From: Chitinophagaceae bacterium
GTDB taxonomy: Bacteria; Bacteroidota; Bacteroidia; Chitinophagales; Chitinophagaceae
Direction of reading: 5' to 3'
Length of the DNA: 64,000 nucleotides
NCBI GenBank assembly: GCA_024707305.1
Contig: JANPZZ010000018.1
Location: 1 to 64,000, forward strand
Below the pieces are notes generated by a model. That model made no database searches. It was not told the DNA's origin and worked only from the letters and a program-made list of their open reading frames with translations. The translations under genes and the position numbers were made by a program. Shown in pieces: positions 48,403 to 58,382 of the stretch; the stretch's first letter is position 1, and each line of letters begins with the position of its first letter.

Positions 48403-48786
48403 TCAGAGAACCATCTTTAGAAACAGCTCTTCCAGTGTTTTCTCCGGATCGGGTGTAAGGCCGGGGTGGACGCGGGAAGTTTGTACAATGGTGCTTCTTT
48501 GGGCGGTGAGCCAGCGAAACCGGGCGCCGGTTTCGAGGCGGGCAATGGGGCCCCCTTCGGCACGGCCCTCGCATATGTAGCGGAATGCGAGCAGGTAGGG
48601 CTCCAGTTCATCGAGACCCGGCGCTTTGGGAAATGCCCGCAGCCGCGCAGGATCAAGTACATACTTCATCCCCAGGTATTTTTTCTTCTGGCAATACAAT
48701 ACCACGCCGACGTTTATAAACTCGTCGCGCTCTACCCGCGGAACAACACGGATGATAGCGTATTCAAAGGAGAAGTTTTCCTGCAT
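48403..48786 (-). CDS. DUF3037 protein
   Basis: 127 residues matching DUF3037: EYAIIRVVPRVERDEFINVGVVLYCQKKKYLGMKYVLDPARLRAF at the N-terminus and a C-terminal FRWLTAQRSTIVQTSRVHPGLTPDP block. It overlaps the HipA-like kinase gene by 23 nt. Such two-gene units (HipA-like kinase plus DUF3037) are widespread; the function is not defined, but tight coupling suggests partner proteins. Confidence 0.85.
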   Translation of the reverse strand: MQENFSFEYAIIRVVPRVERDEFINVGVVLYCQKKKYLGMKYVLDPARLRAFPKAPGLDELEPYLLAFRYICEGRAEGGPIARLETGARFRWLTAQRSTIVQTSRVHPGLTPDPEKTLEELFLKMVL

Positions 48787-49534
48787 TTATCGCTTCGGTC
48801 AAAAATATTTGAGAATTATCAAGTCTTCTTTGTAAAAATTCAACATATCGCTCCCGCGGTACGGCCGGGTCGAGCCAATCTTCCGGAATAAGGCTGGCGA
48901 GATGTTTCAGTAGTTCCGGCGTAATCGCAGGTTTTAGTTGCGCATCCGCGTCTTCCAGTTTCGTTGCCTGCGGCAACAACACATGATCTTTGATGGCGGT
49001 AAAGGGCCGAACGGCCTGTTCCTCCCAATTGTCAGGCGCATGGTGAAAATAAAGTGATGCACCATGGTCGATCAACCACAATTCATGGTTCCAGCAAAGC
49101 ATATTCGTATTGCGTGCGGTGCGGTCTACATTCATCAAAAAGCTGTCGAGCCACACAATTTTTGAAGCCATCAGCGCGTCCGCTTTCATCACCACCGGGT
49201 CGAATGTAATGGCACCGCTGAGATAGTGCAGAGCGAGGTTGAGTCCTTCACTTCGCCGGAGTAATTCCTGGATTTCCGGATCAGGTTCCGTGCGGCCAAA
49301 TGCGTGATCCAGTTGTGCAAAGACCAGTTCGGGTACCTTGAAACCCAGCGCCCGGAAAAGCTCGGCTCCGAGGAGATCGGCTATCAAAGCTTTTGTCCCC
49401 TGCCCTGCCCCACGAAACTTTAGCACATACAAAAACTCATCATCCGCATCCACAATTGCAGGCAGCGACCCACCTTCCCGTAGAGGGGTCACATATCGCA
49501 GTACCTGCACCGTGCGGAGAGTCGGGAAATTCAT
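48764..49534 (-). CDS. HipA-like protein kinase
   Basis: 256 residues. MNFPTLRTVQVLRYVTPLREGGSLPAIVDADDEFLYVLKFRGAGQGTKALIADLLGAELFRALGF carries the ATP-binding Lys (VLKF), WLDSFLMNVDRTARNTNMLCWNHELWLIDHGASLYFHH supplies the kinase HRD-like/DxxxxN and DFG-like (IDHG) motifs. This is the short HipA-like family without the HipA N-terminal domain and without a HipB repressor. It is translated with DUF3037. It may phosphorylate a protein target; none is evident. Confidence 0.85.
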   Translation of the reverse strand: MNFPTLRTVQVLRYVTPLREGGSLPAIVDADDEFLYVLKFRGAGQGTKALIADLLGAELFRALGFKVPELVFAQLDHAFGRTEPDPEIQELLRRSEGLNLALHYLSGAITFDPVVMKADALMASKIVWLDSFLMNVDRTARNTNMLCWNHELWLIDHGASLYFHHAPDNWEEQAVRPFTAIKDHVLLPQATKLEDADAQLKPAITPELLKHLASLIPEDWLDPAVPRERYVEFLQRRLDNSQIFLTEAINAGKLLL

Positions 49535-49556
49535 TGCATGCAAGTTAGGAGGAATC

Positions 49557-49740
49557 GGCAAACAGCAAACGGCAAACGTGAAAGAAATGTGGAAATGTGG
49601 AAATGAGAAAATGTGAAAATGAGGAAATGAAACATATACTAAAATGCATGCAAAATGTGGTAATATGGCGATGTGGCAATGTGGAAATGAAGAATTGGAT
49701 GTGTTCTGTTTTCACGGTTGCCGCTTGCCGTTCTCACGCT
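49557..49740. repeat. Composite dispersed repeat cluster
   Basis: A GGCAAACGGCAAACG array, several ATGTGGAAATG units, a 60-bp block (ACATA-ACTAAA-TGC...ATATGGCGATGTGGCAATG) shared with 59157-59220, and the composite also seen at 48300. Confidence 0.7.
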
Positions 49741-49765
49741 AACGGTTCTTTCACTTCACGAATTC

Positions 49766-50060
49766 TCAAAAAATGTAACGGATTCTCTCAACCGCGCGAC
49801 AATTGCTTTGTTCATCAGCGGTGAGCTGGCGCATGGAGCGATCGAGCTGATCGCCGGGGATGATGGCTTCCGGTTGCGATTTTAGGGAAGAAAAAGTAGA
49901 ACCCGCCCTGTGGTTGACCCGCATATTCCGGCTGGCGGGCAGCGGCAGTCTGGATACTAAAAATGCCCGGGGCGTTCTCGCGAAATTCAGGCTTCAGGCC
50001 GAAACCCAGCCCGGAAATTCCAACTGCCAGCAGGCAGAAAACAGATAGTGTAGCTCGCAT
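49766..50060 (-). CDS. Small secreted or anchored protein (frameshifted)
   Basis: About 97 residues after repair: MRATLSVFCLLAVGISGLGFGLKP (signal or anchor) and FRENAPGIFSIQTAAARQPEYAGQPQGG in one frame, then, shifted by one base near 49902-49904, STFSSLKSQPEAIIPGDQLDRSMRQLTADEQSNCRAVERIRYIF. The second half reads as a plausible protein while the unshifted frame becomes His/Arg/Ser junk. Function unknown; it lies among repeats. Confidence 0.45.
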
Positions 50061-50126
50061 GTGATGATGGTTTGGAGTGGTCAACACCATCTAATCGGGA
50101 GAAAAGAGAAAGGTCATCAGGAGAAA

Positions 50127-50170
50127 ATGAGGCACTATGGCGATGTGACAATGTGGAAACGAAGAATCAA
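50127..50170. repeat. Dispersed repeat, short copy
   Basis: CTATGGCGATGTGACAATGTGG and flanks match the 60-bp block at 49630-49690 and 59157-59220. Confidence 0.55.
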
Positions 50171-50206
50171 TGACGGGAATTTTGCGAATTATTTGTCAAA
50201 GCAAGT

Positions 50207-50971
50207 TCATAATGTAAACAGTGGTGATTCCTCGCTGCGCGAGGCAATATGCGTCTTGAATCGCTGAAGAAGTGGTGAAAAAACCGTTTGTACGCGATCA
50301 GGATGATTGTTATTGCCCGATAAATGCGACAAAACGACATGCGTGAGCCGATTGCCTGTATAGTTGCTTAATAAATTGAATGCATCTTCATTCGACAAGT
50401 GACCTTTACTTCCACTGATACGCGCTTTTAGAAAATAAGGATAATGACTTTCAGCCAGCATTTTTTCACAATAATTAGATTCCAGAAAAACAGCATGGCA
50501 AATATGTAAGAAGCGGGTTACTTCCTCGCAGGCATATCCGATGTCGGTAAAGACACCAACATGATAATCGTTTTTTGAAATAACAAAACTGATGGGATCC
50601 GAAGCATCATGCGATTTGGCAAATGGTTGCACCGTCAACTCCCCTACCGCGACCGGCTGGTGCGAATGAAGCAAACAGATCAGGTGATCAGGCAGCTTTA
50701 GCCTGCTGTTGTAAAGCGTTGCTTCATTAATAAAAACCGGCAACTGGTATTTACGCGCTAATACGGAAACACCGGAAATATGATCGGAATGTTCGTGGGA
50801 GACAAAGATGCCCTTTACACTTGCAGGCGACAGACCCAGGCGCGACATCCTTCGTTCTGTTTCACGACAGGAAATGCCGGCATCCACCAATACGGCTTCC
50901 GTTCCGTCACCAACAAAATAACAGTTTCCATTACTACCAGAGGCTATAGAGGCAAATGAGAGCATATTCAA
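50207..50971 (-). CDS. MBL-fold metallo-hydrolase (YycJ/WalJ-like)
   Basis: 254 residues of the metallo-beta-lactamase fold: SFASIASGSNGNCYFVG at the N-terminus, the metal motif SHEHSDH (about residues 58-64), VFTDIGYACEEV, FLESNYCE and VLSHLSGNNNHPD. This pattern matches YycJ-type exonuclease or hydrolase proteins. No operon partner: the next gene upstream is 350 nt away across a strong terminator. Confidence 0.88.
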   Translation of the reverse strand: MNMLSFASIASGSNGNCYFVGDGTEAVLVDAGISCRETERRMSRLGLSPASVKGIFVSHEHSDHISGVSVLARKYQLPVFINEATLYNSRLKLPDHLICLLHSHQPVAVGELTVQPFAKSHDASDPISFVISKNDYHVGVFTDIGYACEEVTRFLHICHAVFLESNYCEKMLAESHYPYFLKARISGSKGHLSNEDAFNLLSNYTGNRLTHVVLSHLSGNNNHPDRVQTVFSPLLQRFKTHIASRSEESPLFTL

Positions 50972-51257
50972 CAGTGGTTCGTGCCAACGAATATCGGCAC
51001 AGCCCGCAAGTTACCCATTCCTCTTACAAAAAAAAGCAGGCCGACTGGAAAGCCACCTGCGTGGGTCTTTTGACCGTTCACATGAGAAAACTAACTTCTT
51101 CGATTGCTGAGACGGCAGCGAATTAGTATTTCAATTAAAATTAATCATCCATATCAATGTGTCAGAGATCGCCTTACCGAAACGTGAATCCTGAACGGTG
51201 AGGCGTGAAACGAAATGACTGACGGCCATTTTTTCTTACTCAAAACCCCACCACGTT

Positions 51258-51307
51258 CCCCGAAAAAGCAGCTTTCAGCTTATTAACTGAAAGCTGCTTT
51301 TTCGGGG
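51258..51307. terminator. Strong intrinsic terminator after the Sus locus
   Basis: CCCCGAAAAAGCAGCTTTCAG and its exact complement form a 21-bp stem around CTTATTAA; the T5 within the stem on the minus strand fits termination of the susCD operon. The rest of 50972-51257 shows no gene. Confidence 0.75.
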
Positions 51308-51316
51308 CTGAAACAC

Positions 51317-52225
51317 TCAACGGCGCATTTGCGTTGTTGCAACGGTTCCGAAGTAACCCAGTACTACCCCGTTTTCATACACACCTAACTGGTAACGCAG
51401 GTTGATGCGATTGTTACAAATTGAAAAATTGTTAGCTGCGGTAGTGGCTACGGCAGGTGCACGGATAATGAGATTGGCACCAGCATATGCTGAGTTGATA
51501 ATTCCGGCATCGCCTCCTGTTACAGTTGGAGTTTCCACATTTATAACCACGTTTGAAGGATCGCTCCAGTCGATAATAAAAGGAACATCGCCCAGGCCAT
51601 AGTCGAAAACATTGTTAATGATCGCCCTTGCAGTTGTCGCCGTGAGTGGCGTAATAGAAACTACACGGGTTGGATAAGGCCCCCAGGAATCAAATCCGGC
51701 ATCAAAACTGTTATTGTAAACGCCAACCATTGCCTCGAGATCGGCTTCGGTTATATTACCATCAAAACAAGGACCACGCATCGCTACTCTCAGCACATCG
51801 TTATAAGACGCGACATCCATTCCTGGTTCATCCAGTTTGATCTGCAACGTATCTCTTCGTCCTGAGACGTATTCGTTAAAATTTCCAATAATGGAGAATT
51901 CTGCAAATACTTCCCCAGCCGGAATAGTGATTGTATTTCCTGCTCCTAAGCCGGAAACTGTATAATGGGTACCGGCAACAGCGCCCGTGGTTGAACTTAC
52001 ATTCACCGTTACCGTTCTGTCTTCATCAGCGGCACCGGTTACGCCTACCCTTACAATAAATGGCGGTGCAGGATCCACATCCACAGCATAATCCTGTTCA
52101 GCTTCTCCCATAAACTTAGCAAGCGATGGCGGTATGGTAAGATTGCTGGCTGTTTTGGTACAGCCCACTGCAAAGAATATTATTGTTGCCAACAATAACA
52201 ATCCGGTTAATTTATTTTTTATCAT
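51317..52225 (-). CDS. Surface lipoprotein of the Sus locus (SusE-position, Calx-beta-like)
   Basis: 302 residues with a lipobox signal MIKNKLTGLLLLATIIFFAVGC. The mature part starts with an Ig/Calx-beta-like domain (VTVNVSSTTGAVAGTHYTVSG, ITIPAGEVFAEFSIIGNF) and continues with a DUF1735/DUF4843-type region. It probably binds the substrate at the cell surface beside SusD. Start 52225 gives a normal lipoprotein signal, although an ATG at 52282 overlaps the susD stop as ATGA. It is third in the operon. Confidence 0.75.
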   Translation of the reverse strand: MIKNKLTGLLLLATIIFFAVGCTKTASNLTIPPSLAKFMGEAEQDYAVDVDPAPPFIVRVGVTGAADEDRTVTVNVSSTTGAVAGTHYTVSGLGAGNTITIPAGEVFAEFSIIGNFNEYVSGRRDTLQIKLDEPGMDVASYNDVLRVAMRGPCFDGNITEADLEAMVGVYNNSFDAGFDSWGPYPTRVVSITPLTATTARAIINNVFDYGLGDVPFIIDWSDPSNVVINVETPTVTGGDAGIINSAYAGANLIIRAPAVATTAANNFSICNNRINLRYQLGVYENGVVLGYFGTVATTQMRR

Positions 52226-52278
52226 TTTGTCAAATGCTTTGTAGTTGAGAATATTTTGTTGCTTATCACGAATGACGA

Positions 52279-53689
52279 TCATGAATATCCTGGATTAGGC
52301 ACCATATTCGGGTTGGCTAAAATTTCATCCTGTGGAATGGGCAGCGCAAATCTTGGATTATCTGCAGGAAGCGTTTGCCAGTTTGGGCTGTCAACATCAC
52401 TTGCATCACGCTGCATGGGTAATCCCATTCTTTTCAAATCAAAAAAACGGAAACCTTCAAATGCCAGTTCTTTAAACCGTTCCAGCGTAACCGCTGCCGT
52501 TAATTCATTTGCAGATCCGAAAGTCTGGTTGGCGTAGCCAACAATACGCTTACTGCGTAACAGATTCAGGTCTGCTGCACCAGCTGCAATATTGGGTGTA
52601 GCCAGGCGTGCATATGCTTCCGCCCTGATCAGATACATTTCAGCGATGCGTATCGCCTTACCATCTACTACACGACCACCGCGTGATGAAACAAAAAACT
52701 TGTTGACATATCGTTTACCACTCATCTCACCGATGTATGCGTCTTTCCGGATATCCTCATCATCATAACTATTTGTTAGTTTATCCGAAGGAGAGAAAAT
52801 TACGTTTCCACCGGTTGAAGTCCAGATAGCACCATTGATCGTATTGTTTTCATACCGGAGGCGGAAAAGAATTTCATTGGTATTTTGGTCGGTCCATATC
52901 CCCCTGAAAGCATCTCCTGTAACCAGTGGCTTCACACCGCTATTAATAACAGTTGTAGCAAGATCAATGGCTTTTTGCCATTCCCCTTTATGCAATGCAA
53001 CGCGTGCTTCAATTGCCGCTATCGTAATCTTGTTCAAAACAAGATCATTGAAAGTAGATGCGTTTTCATCGGCGACAAGCGATTTCGCTGAAGCCAGATC
53101 GGTTTCTATTTGTGTTAAAACTTCAGCAACAGTATTACGTGCAGGTCGTCCCAACAGATTACTTTCCGTCATGATCGGAATACCGAGAGGATCTGCTGCA
53201 TCATATCTTTTGGCATACCATTGCAGCAACTCAAAATGAGCGAGTGCGCGCAAACCGAGTAATTGCCCTTTAAGTAAAGGACGCAAAGCTTCATCACCGG
53301 GACGTGTGGCTTCCACTACATCCACTTTGGGCAATACACGATTAACCTGGTCAATCATGGTATAAAATGCGCCAAAGCCGGCAGTAACATCACCCCCTGT
53401 GGTATTGTCAACGCCATACTGTAAGCGAAATGTAAACTGTCCTGATCCGCCATTGTCGGGACCAAATTTTACCTCGTCTGAAGCTAGCGCCGATACATAC
53501 ATGGAATTCCATCGTCCATATCGGCTATAAGCTGCATTTAATCCTTTCTGTATGTCTTCAACAGTGAGAAAAGCTTTGCTGTCATCAACACTATCTGTCG
53601 GCGTTAAATCCAGGTCTTTTTTTACATCCGGCCAGCAACAAAGTTCCCAATGCCAGACTCAGAAGGGTTTTATTTATTAATCGTTTCAT
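52279..53689 (-). CDS. susD: SusD/RagB-family nutrient-binding outer-membrane lipoprotein (frameshifted)
   Basis: About 469 residues. MKRLINKTLLSLALGTLLLAGC lipobox, then, after a break at the T7 run 53617-53623 (one T too many), KKDLDLTPTDSVDDSKAFLTVEDIQKGLNAAY. SusD TPR and C-terminal blocks follow: GQLLGLRALAHFELLQWYAKRYD, RIAEMYLIRAEAYARL, ERFKELAFEGFRFFDLKRMGLP and LPIPQDEILANPNMVPNPGY. It caps the SusC barrel next door and sits 25 nt downstream of it. Confidence 0.93.
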
Positions 53690-53714
53690 ATCAGTTCTCG
53701 TATTTGTGAATGAA

Positions 53715-56700
53715 TTAGAATGTTATATCAATACCTGCGGTAAGGGCACGTGGATTAGGATATTCGCCAAGCGAAACGTTGGAATCGTTTTCAGGATCGA
53801 TGCCTTTCCATTTTGTCCATGTCAACAGGTTTTGCCCAACTACATAGAGCCTGATATTAGAGATGTGGCGCAATTTAGATGTGACAGTCGTCGGCATCGT
53901 ATAAGAAAGAGTCACATTCCGCAACCGCAGGAATGAGGCATCCTGAATCAGTTTGCTTGTAAACTGGTTTTGGTACAATGGACTTGCAGATGATGTAACA
54001 TCTCCAGGTTTTTTCCAGAAATCGAGTGACTTCGCCTGGTTGATACCAGCACCCAGGAAGTTGGGGCTCTCGAGGAAATACTCCCAGTTGTTCAACAGCG
54101 TATGACCTGATGCATAAGAGAAGAATGCAGAAATATCAAACCCTTTGTAACGCAGATTGGTTCCAAAACCACCTGAATATGGAGGAATAGATGTACCGAA
54201 TTCCTGAACGCTGTTAGCTGCAGAATAAACGGGCGTTACTTTTCCATCAAGATCATAATAAAGGGGTGCTCCTGATGATGCGTCAACACCAGCCCATTTC
54301 ACGTCGTAATGCGAACCAATAGGTTTACCAACTGTAACCAGTGAAGTACCAAGTTCAAAGGAAGTAATGCTTCCCAGATCGGTTACGCGGTTTTTGTTGT
54401 AGGATCCATTTACATTCAGTGTCCAGGTGAGGTCGCGCGTTTTGATCACATCGTAGTTCAGCGTATATTCAATACCCCTGTTATACATCGAACCCGCGTT
54501 CACGTCCACACTTCCAAAAGGACCTCCTGTTGCCGACAACGACAACTGCGCAAAAAGGTTTCTTGTTTGTTTGTCATAAACCTGAATATCACCATAGAGT
54601 TTATTACGTAACATAGAAAATTCCACACCAAGGTTTAACGTGTTGGTATATTCCCAGTCTGCATTTGGATTACCAGGCGCATTTACATTGGGAATAATCC
54701 CTACCAGACCTGAAGAAAGATTTGACTGCGTGTTATAAAGTGGCAGGTATCCAAAATCGCCGTAAGGGAAATTGTCTACGTTAGCCGATTGTCCATAACT
54801 TGCTTTTACACGCAGTGTATTGACGGCATTGATATTATTCATAAATCTTTCCCTCATCACATCCCAGATAGCACCAACGCTCCAGAATCCTTTAAAGCGG
54901 TTTGCCTCAGGAAGTTTCGAAGTACCATCGTAACGATATGTACCAGTAACAGTGTACTTTTTCTGGAAAGTATATCTACCGGTACCCATTACAGATTGCA
55001 GCTTGTTCTGGCTTTTTCCACCTGTAACATTCTGGAACAACTGGTTGGCTGCATTACCCGCCGTTACCGCAGCGAATGTATTGGGCCTGCGGGGATCGAT
55101 ACCATAAGCAAGTGCTGTCAGGAATTTTGTATACCCTGCAATGTATTCACCATAAACTGTCGCTTCCACTTCATGGTCGGATGCAAATGTGTTTTTATAA
55201 CCGGCATACGCACGCGCATTCAATGTCAATTGTCTGTTATAACCGTCCTGCATTGAACCAGTCTGGGTACGCACATTTGTGCTCGAGTAAGTATCATACA
55301 CACGCGGATCATTGTAAACTGAATTTTGTGTATGACGGAAATCGAGACCACCTGTAATACCTGCATAAAGCGTATTGGTGAAATTGTAATTGATTGAAGC
55401 CGACAGGATGGCTTTTATCTGGTCGCTGTAAACTTTGTCGTACTTTGATTTATCCAATTGTGTTGGCGCACTGTAGATAATGCTGTTTCCGACATTATAT
55501 CCACCATCTCCTTTAAATACACCGATGTACCGGGGTGTTACCATGGGAACGAAGAATGGTGTTACAAATGTGTTGAATGCATTTAGCACATTTGTCTGGA
55601 AATTCCTTCTTGTATAACCCAGGTTGCTCGACATGGCAAAGGTCAGCTTCTCATCTGCATAATCAACGTTTGTACGCAGCGTAGCCCGTTTCATATCACT
55701 GGGTGCGTTGATACCTTCTTCGTTGTAGATACCGAGATTGGTATAAATTCTTGTGCGACCTGTACCACCGGAAAGACTGATCTCATTGTTAGAATAATTT
55801 CCATTTTGGTAGAAGTAATCATACCAATCGGTATTAACCCCACGAAGGCTATCCAGCTGACGGTCGCCGAAAGCATAGTCGGCATCTGTTTTTGGAACGA
55901 GAACACCACCTACGAGTTTGTTGGGATTGAGTCTTGAATATTGCCAACCGGGTAAGGTGGGCTGATTACCCCAGGCATTCAACGTTGAAGTTGGCAGCAA
56001 CTGGCCATAATCTTCCTGTGCTTTCAGCAACTCTGTGCTGTTCATCAAATCGTATTTAAACTCGGGTCGAAACTTTGTTCCATATTGTCCGCTAAAACCA
56101 AGTTTCATTTTTCCGCTGGTACCTCTTTTTGTTGTTACAACGATTACACCTGCGGCACCGCGGCTACCATACAAAGCAGCAGCAGTGGCATCTTTTAATA
56201 CATCCACCGAAGCAATATCATTGGGATTGATACCCTGGAATGCGTCGCCTTCAACGGCTACACCGTCTACCACATATAATGGAGTACTTCCACCCGTAAT
56301 AGAGGTGACACCACGGATGGTGAGGCTGGCTGCAGCACCGGGCTGACCATTTCCTGACAATACCGTGAGGCCGGGTGCACGCCCCTGCAACATCTGATCA
56401 AATGAGCCCATAGGCACATTGCGCAATTCCTTATCCGTTACTTTACTGGCTGCACCTGCATATTCTGAACGACGCGCTTTGGTGATACCTGTTACCACCA
56501 CTTCTTCAAGACTCGTACTAACGGGCATCAGTGCCACGGAGTAATTGGAGGTTCCCGATTTGATGTCGACAATCTGCGATGTTAGACCGACATAACTAAA
56601 TTCCAACTGCCGCGCAGATGCGGGAATAACAAGTGTATAGTTACCATCGGGACCGGTGACTGTACCGGTGGACGTTCCGCGTACCTGTACTGACGCGGAA

Positions 56701-56807
56701 GAGACAGGGTTACCCTGTTCATCAACAACCTTACCTGTGATCGTGCGCTGTGCGTAAATAACCATTGCACTGCACAAGCACACCGCCAGGATCATTAATT
56801 TCTTCAT
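53715..56807 (-). CDS. susC: SusC/RagA-family TonB-dependent outer-membrane transporter
   Basis: 1030 residues. Signal MKKLMILAVCLCSAMVIYAQ; a CarboxypepD_reg-like N-terminal domain (ITGKVVDEQGNPVSSASVQVRGTSTGTVTG); TonB box region LEEVVVTG; plug domain (MLQGRAPGLTVLSG, DVLKDATAAALYGSRGAAGVIVVTTKRG); a 22-strand barrel ending in aromatic GIDITF. Uptake of an oligomer, a glycan or peptide, with SusD. Start 56807 is the Met with a signal peptide. Two pairs of 21-nt-spaced direct repeats lie 70-160 nt upstream. The gene is intact over 3 kb despite nearby frameshifts. Confidence 0.97.
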   Translation of the reverse strand: MKKLMILAVCLCSAMVIYAQRTITGKVVDEQGNPVSSASVQVRGTSTGTVTGPDGNYTLVIPASARQLEFSYVGLTSQIVDIKSGTSNYSVALMPVSTSLEEVVVTGITKARRSEYAGAASKVTDKELRNVPMGSFDQMLQGRAPGLTVLSGNGQPGAAASLTIRGVTSITGGSTPLYVVDGVAVEGDAFQGINPNDIASVDVLKDATAAALYGSRGAAGVIVVTTKRGTSGKMKLGFSGQYGTKFRPEFKYDLMNSTELLKAQEDYGQLLPTSTLNAWGNQPTLPGWQYSRLNPNKLVGGVLVPKTDADYAFGDRQLDSLRGVNTDWYDYFYQNGNYSNNEISLSGGTGRTRIYTNLGIYNEEGINAPSDMKRATLRTNVDYADEKLTFAMSSNLGYTRRNFQTNVLNAFNTFVTPFFVPMVTPRYIGVFKGDGGYNVGNSIIYSAPTQLDKSKYDKVYSDQIKAILSASINYNFTNTLYAGITGGLDFRHTQNSVYNDPRVYDTYSSTNVRTQTGSMQDGYNRQLTLNARAYAGYKNTFASDHEVEATVYGEYIAGYTKFLTALAYGIDPRRPNTFAAVTAGNAANQLFQNVTGGKSQNKLQSVMGTGRYTFQKKYTVTGTYRYDGTSKLPEANRFKGFWSVGAIWDVMRERFMNNINAVNTLRVKASYGQSANVDNFPYGDFGYLPLYNTQSNLSSGLVGIIPNVNAPGNPNADWEYTNTLNLGVEFSMLRNKLYGDIQVYDKQTRNLFAQLSLSATGGPFGSVDVNAGSMYNRGIEYTLNYDVIKTRDLTWTLNVNGSYNKNRVTDLGSITSFELGTSLVTVGKPIGSHYDVKWAGVDASSGAPLYYDLDGKVTPVYSAANSVQEFGTSIPPYSGGFGTNLRYKGFDISAFFSYASGHTLLNNWEYFLESPNFLGAGINQAKSLDFWKKPGDVTSSASPLYQNQFTSKLIQDASFLRLRNVTLSYTMPTTVTSKLRHISNIRLYVVGQNLLTWTKWKGIDPENDSNVSLGEYPNPRALTAGIDITF

Positions 56808-56877
56808 AAGCCTAATGTTTGATTTACAGTTAAGGCAACAATTTCCGGCGGGATGCAACGAACAAACGGTACTTAAA

Positions 56878-56966
56878 TACTGAAGCGTGAATTTCTTTGA
56901 CTGAAGCATTATTAATGGAAACGAATTCGATACCTGAAGTGTGAAAAACAGAACCTGAAACGTGTA
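56878..56966. promoter_or_regulatory. Four direct repeats with 21-nt spacing (candidate LytTR binding sites)
   Basis: Boxes at 56878 (TACTGAAGCGTGAA), 56899 (GACTGAAGCATTAT), 56932 (ACCTGAAGTGTGAA) and 56953 (ACCTGAAACGTGTA). Start-to-start spacings are 21, 33 and 21 nt. They lie between susC and the LytS/LytTR genes. The rest of the 520-bp gap 56808-57329 shows no gene and no exact TAnnTTTG box. Confidence 0.55.
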
Positions 56967-57329
56967 TGAACGCTTGTAAAATGATTTTACAGGAATGAAG
57001 CAGCGTTTTATGCAACTGGTTACTCTACTATATTATACTGCATTATTAATTCCTTTAGTAACGTTTTACAGGCGTATCATTTTTTTGAAAAATGTTGCAT
57101 GCTGTTTTTGGTAAAAAAGCGGCAGACACAACCTTTGATTTCGGTCAGCTTTTACCATTCGTAATGGATATAGTCCTTATCTAGAATTTTTTTTGATTGG
57201 GTTAACAGAAACTGCGAATAGTTTTAAGGCCGTTACACGTTATACCATTCATACGGGTATCGCAACACGTTCATCACATGAGAAGGCTACAGAAATCACA
57301 GGGCTATAACCAATACCACGACCACTGCC

Positions 57330-58382
57330 ATGATCAAAGACCTTGTACTAAAGGCCATCTTTATTCCATTATTAGGAATTTGCCTGCCAATCCTGTCGGG
57401 CCTTATCTCCTATCGTCTATATAGTGTTACTGAATTAATCGCAGCGAATGTACTTTTCATCCTGACCTCTTATGCTATCTGGGCCGGATGCAACTGGATA
57501 CATATCAGGTTACGGCCACTGTACCGACCTATTAACAATGTACCATCAAAAATTTTAGCGGTTTGCCTGGTATCGGCTGTATACGGTGCAAGCACCGGCT
57601 GGTTGTCATCAATGATCTGGATGGAACTTTCCCGTGAAGTATTTACCTGGAATGGTATCGTTCGCTTTATTGCTGCGTCGGTGGCAGCCGTTATCCTCTT
57701 CACACTTATTTATGAAATCCTGTTTCTAAATAAGGAAAGAGAACTGGATAACAAGGTTGTTAATCAACTCGACAAAGAACGGTCGCAGGCCGAATGGCAG
57801 GCACTCGCCAATGAACTGGAGCCGCATTTTATATTTAATTCACTAACGACACTCAATCACCTGATCCGTACTGCTCCGGAAGAAGCACTTCAATTCAACA
57901 ACCGCCTGGCTTCTGTATATAAATATATGTTGTTGAATAAAACAAAGGAACTTATATCGCTGGAAGATGAGATGGAATTTATACGCAGTTACTTTTACCT
58001 GCTTCATATTCGGCACGATGATAAACTGAAGCTGGAAACTTCACTGAATGGAAGCAGTCAACATGTGTTACTACCGCCGGGTTCATTACAAATTCTAGTA
58101 GAAAACGCGATCAAGCATAACGATTTTTCGGAAACAGATCCCTTACATATCAATATTTCACTTCAACAGGATTACCTGAAAGTGAGCAACCCTGTAAAAC
58201 CCAGGCAGTATTCCGTACCGTCTACGGGAATTGGTTTAAAAAATCTCGGCGCCCGGTACATGTTATTAACCAACAAATCAATTGTTGTAGAAAACAACAG
58301 AGAGAGCTTTACTGTAAAACTACCTTTAATCAATCCACTTCCGTCACAAGGAGGAAGTGAAAAAACCGCAAAGCCATGTTAA
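57330..58382 (+). CDS. LytS/YehU-family sensor histidine kinase
   Basis: 350 residues. Four membrane helices in the first 130 residues (a small 4TM sensor), then a His_kinase domain with ALANELEPHFIFNSLTTLNHLI (phospho-accepting His), SLEDEMEFIRSYFYLLHIRH, and an HATPase region LQILVENAIKHNDF...GIGLKNLGARY. It pairs with the LytTR regulator that overlaps its 3' end by 7 nt. No periplasmic sensor domain is visible, so a membrane or transporter signal is likely. Confidence 0.93.
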   Translation: MIKDLVLKAIFIPLLGICLPILSGLISYRLYSVTELIAANVLFILTSYAIWAGCNWIHIRLRPLYRPINNVPSKILAVCLVSAVYGASTGWLSSMIWMELSREVFTWNGIVRFIAASVAAVILFTLIYEILFLNKERELDNKVVNQLDKERSQAEWQALANELEPHFIFNSLTTLNHLIRTAPEEALQFNNRLASVYKYMLLNKTKELISLEDEMEFIRSYFYLLHIRHDDKLKLETSLNGSSQHVLLPPGSLQILVENAIKHNDFSETDPLHINISLQQDYLKVSNPVKPRQYSVPSTGIGLKNLGARYMLLTNKSIVVENNRESFTVKLPLINPLPSQGGSEKTAKPC

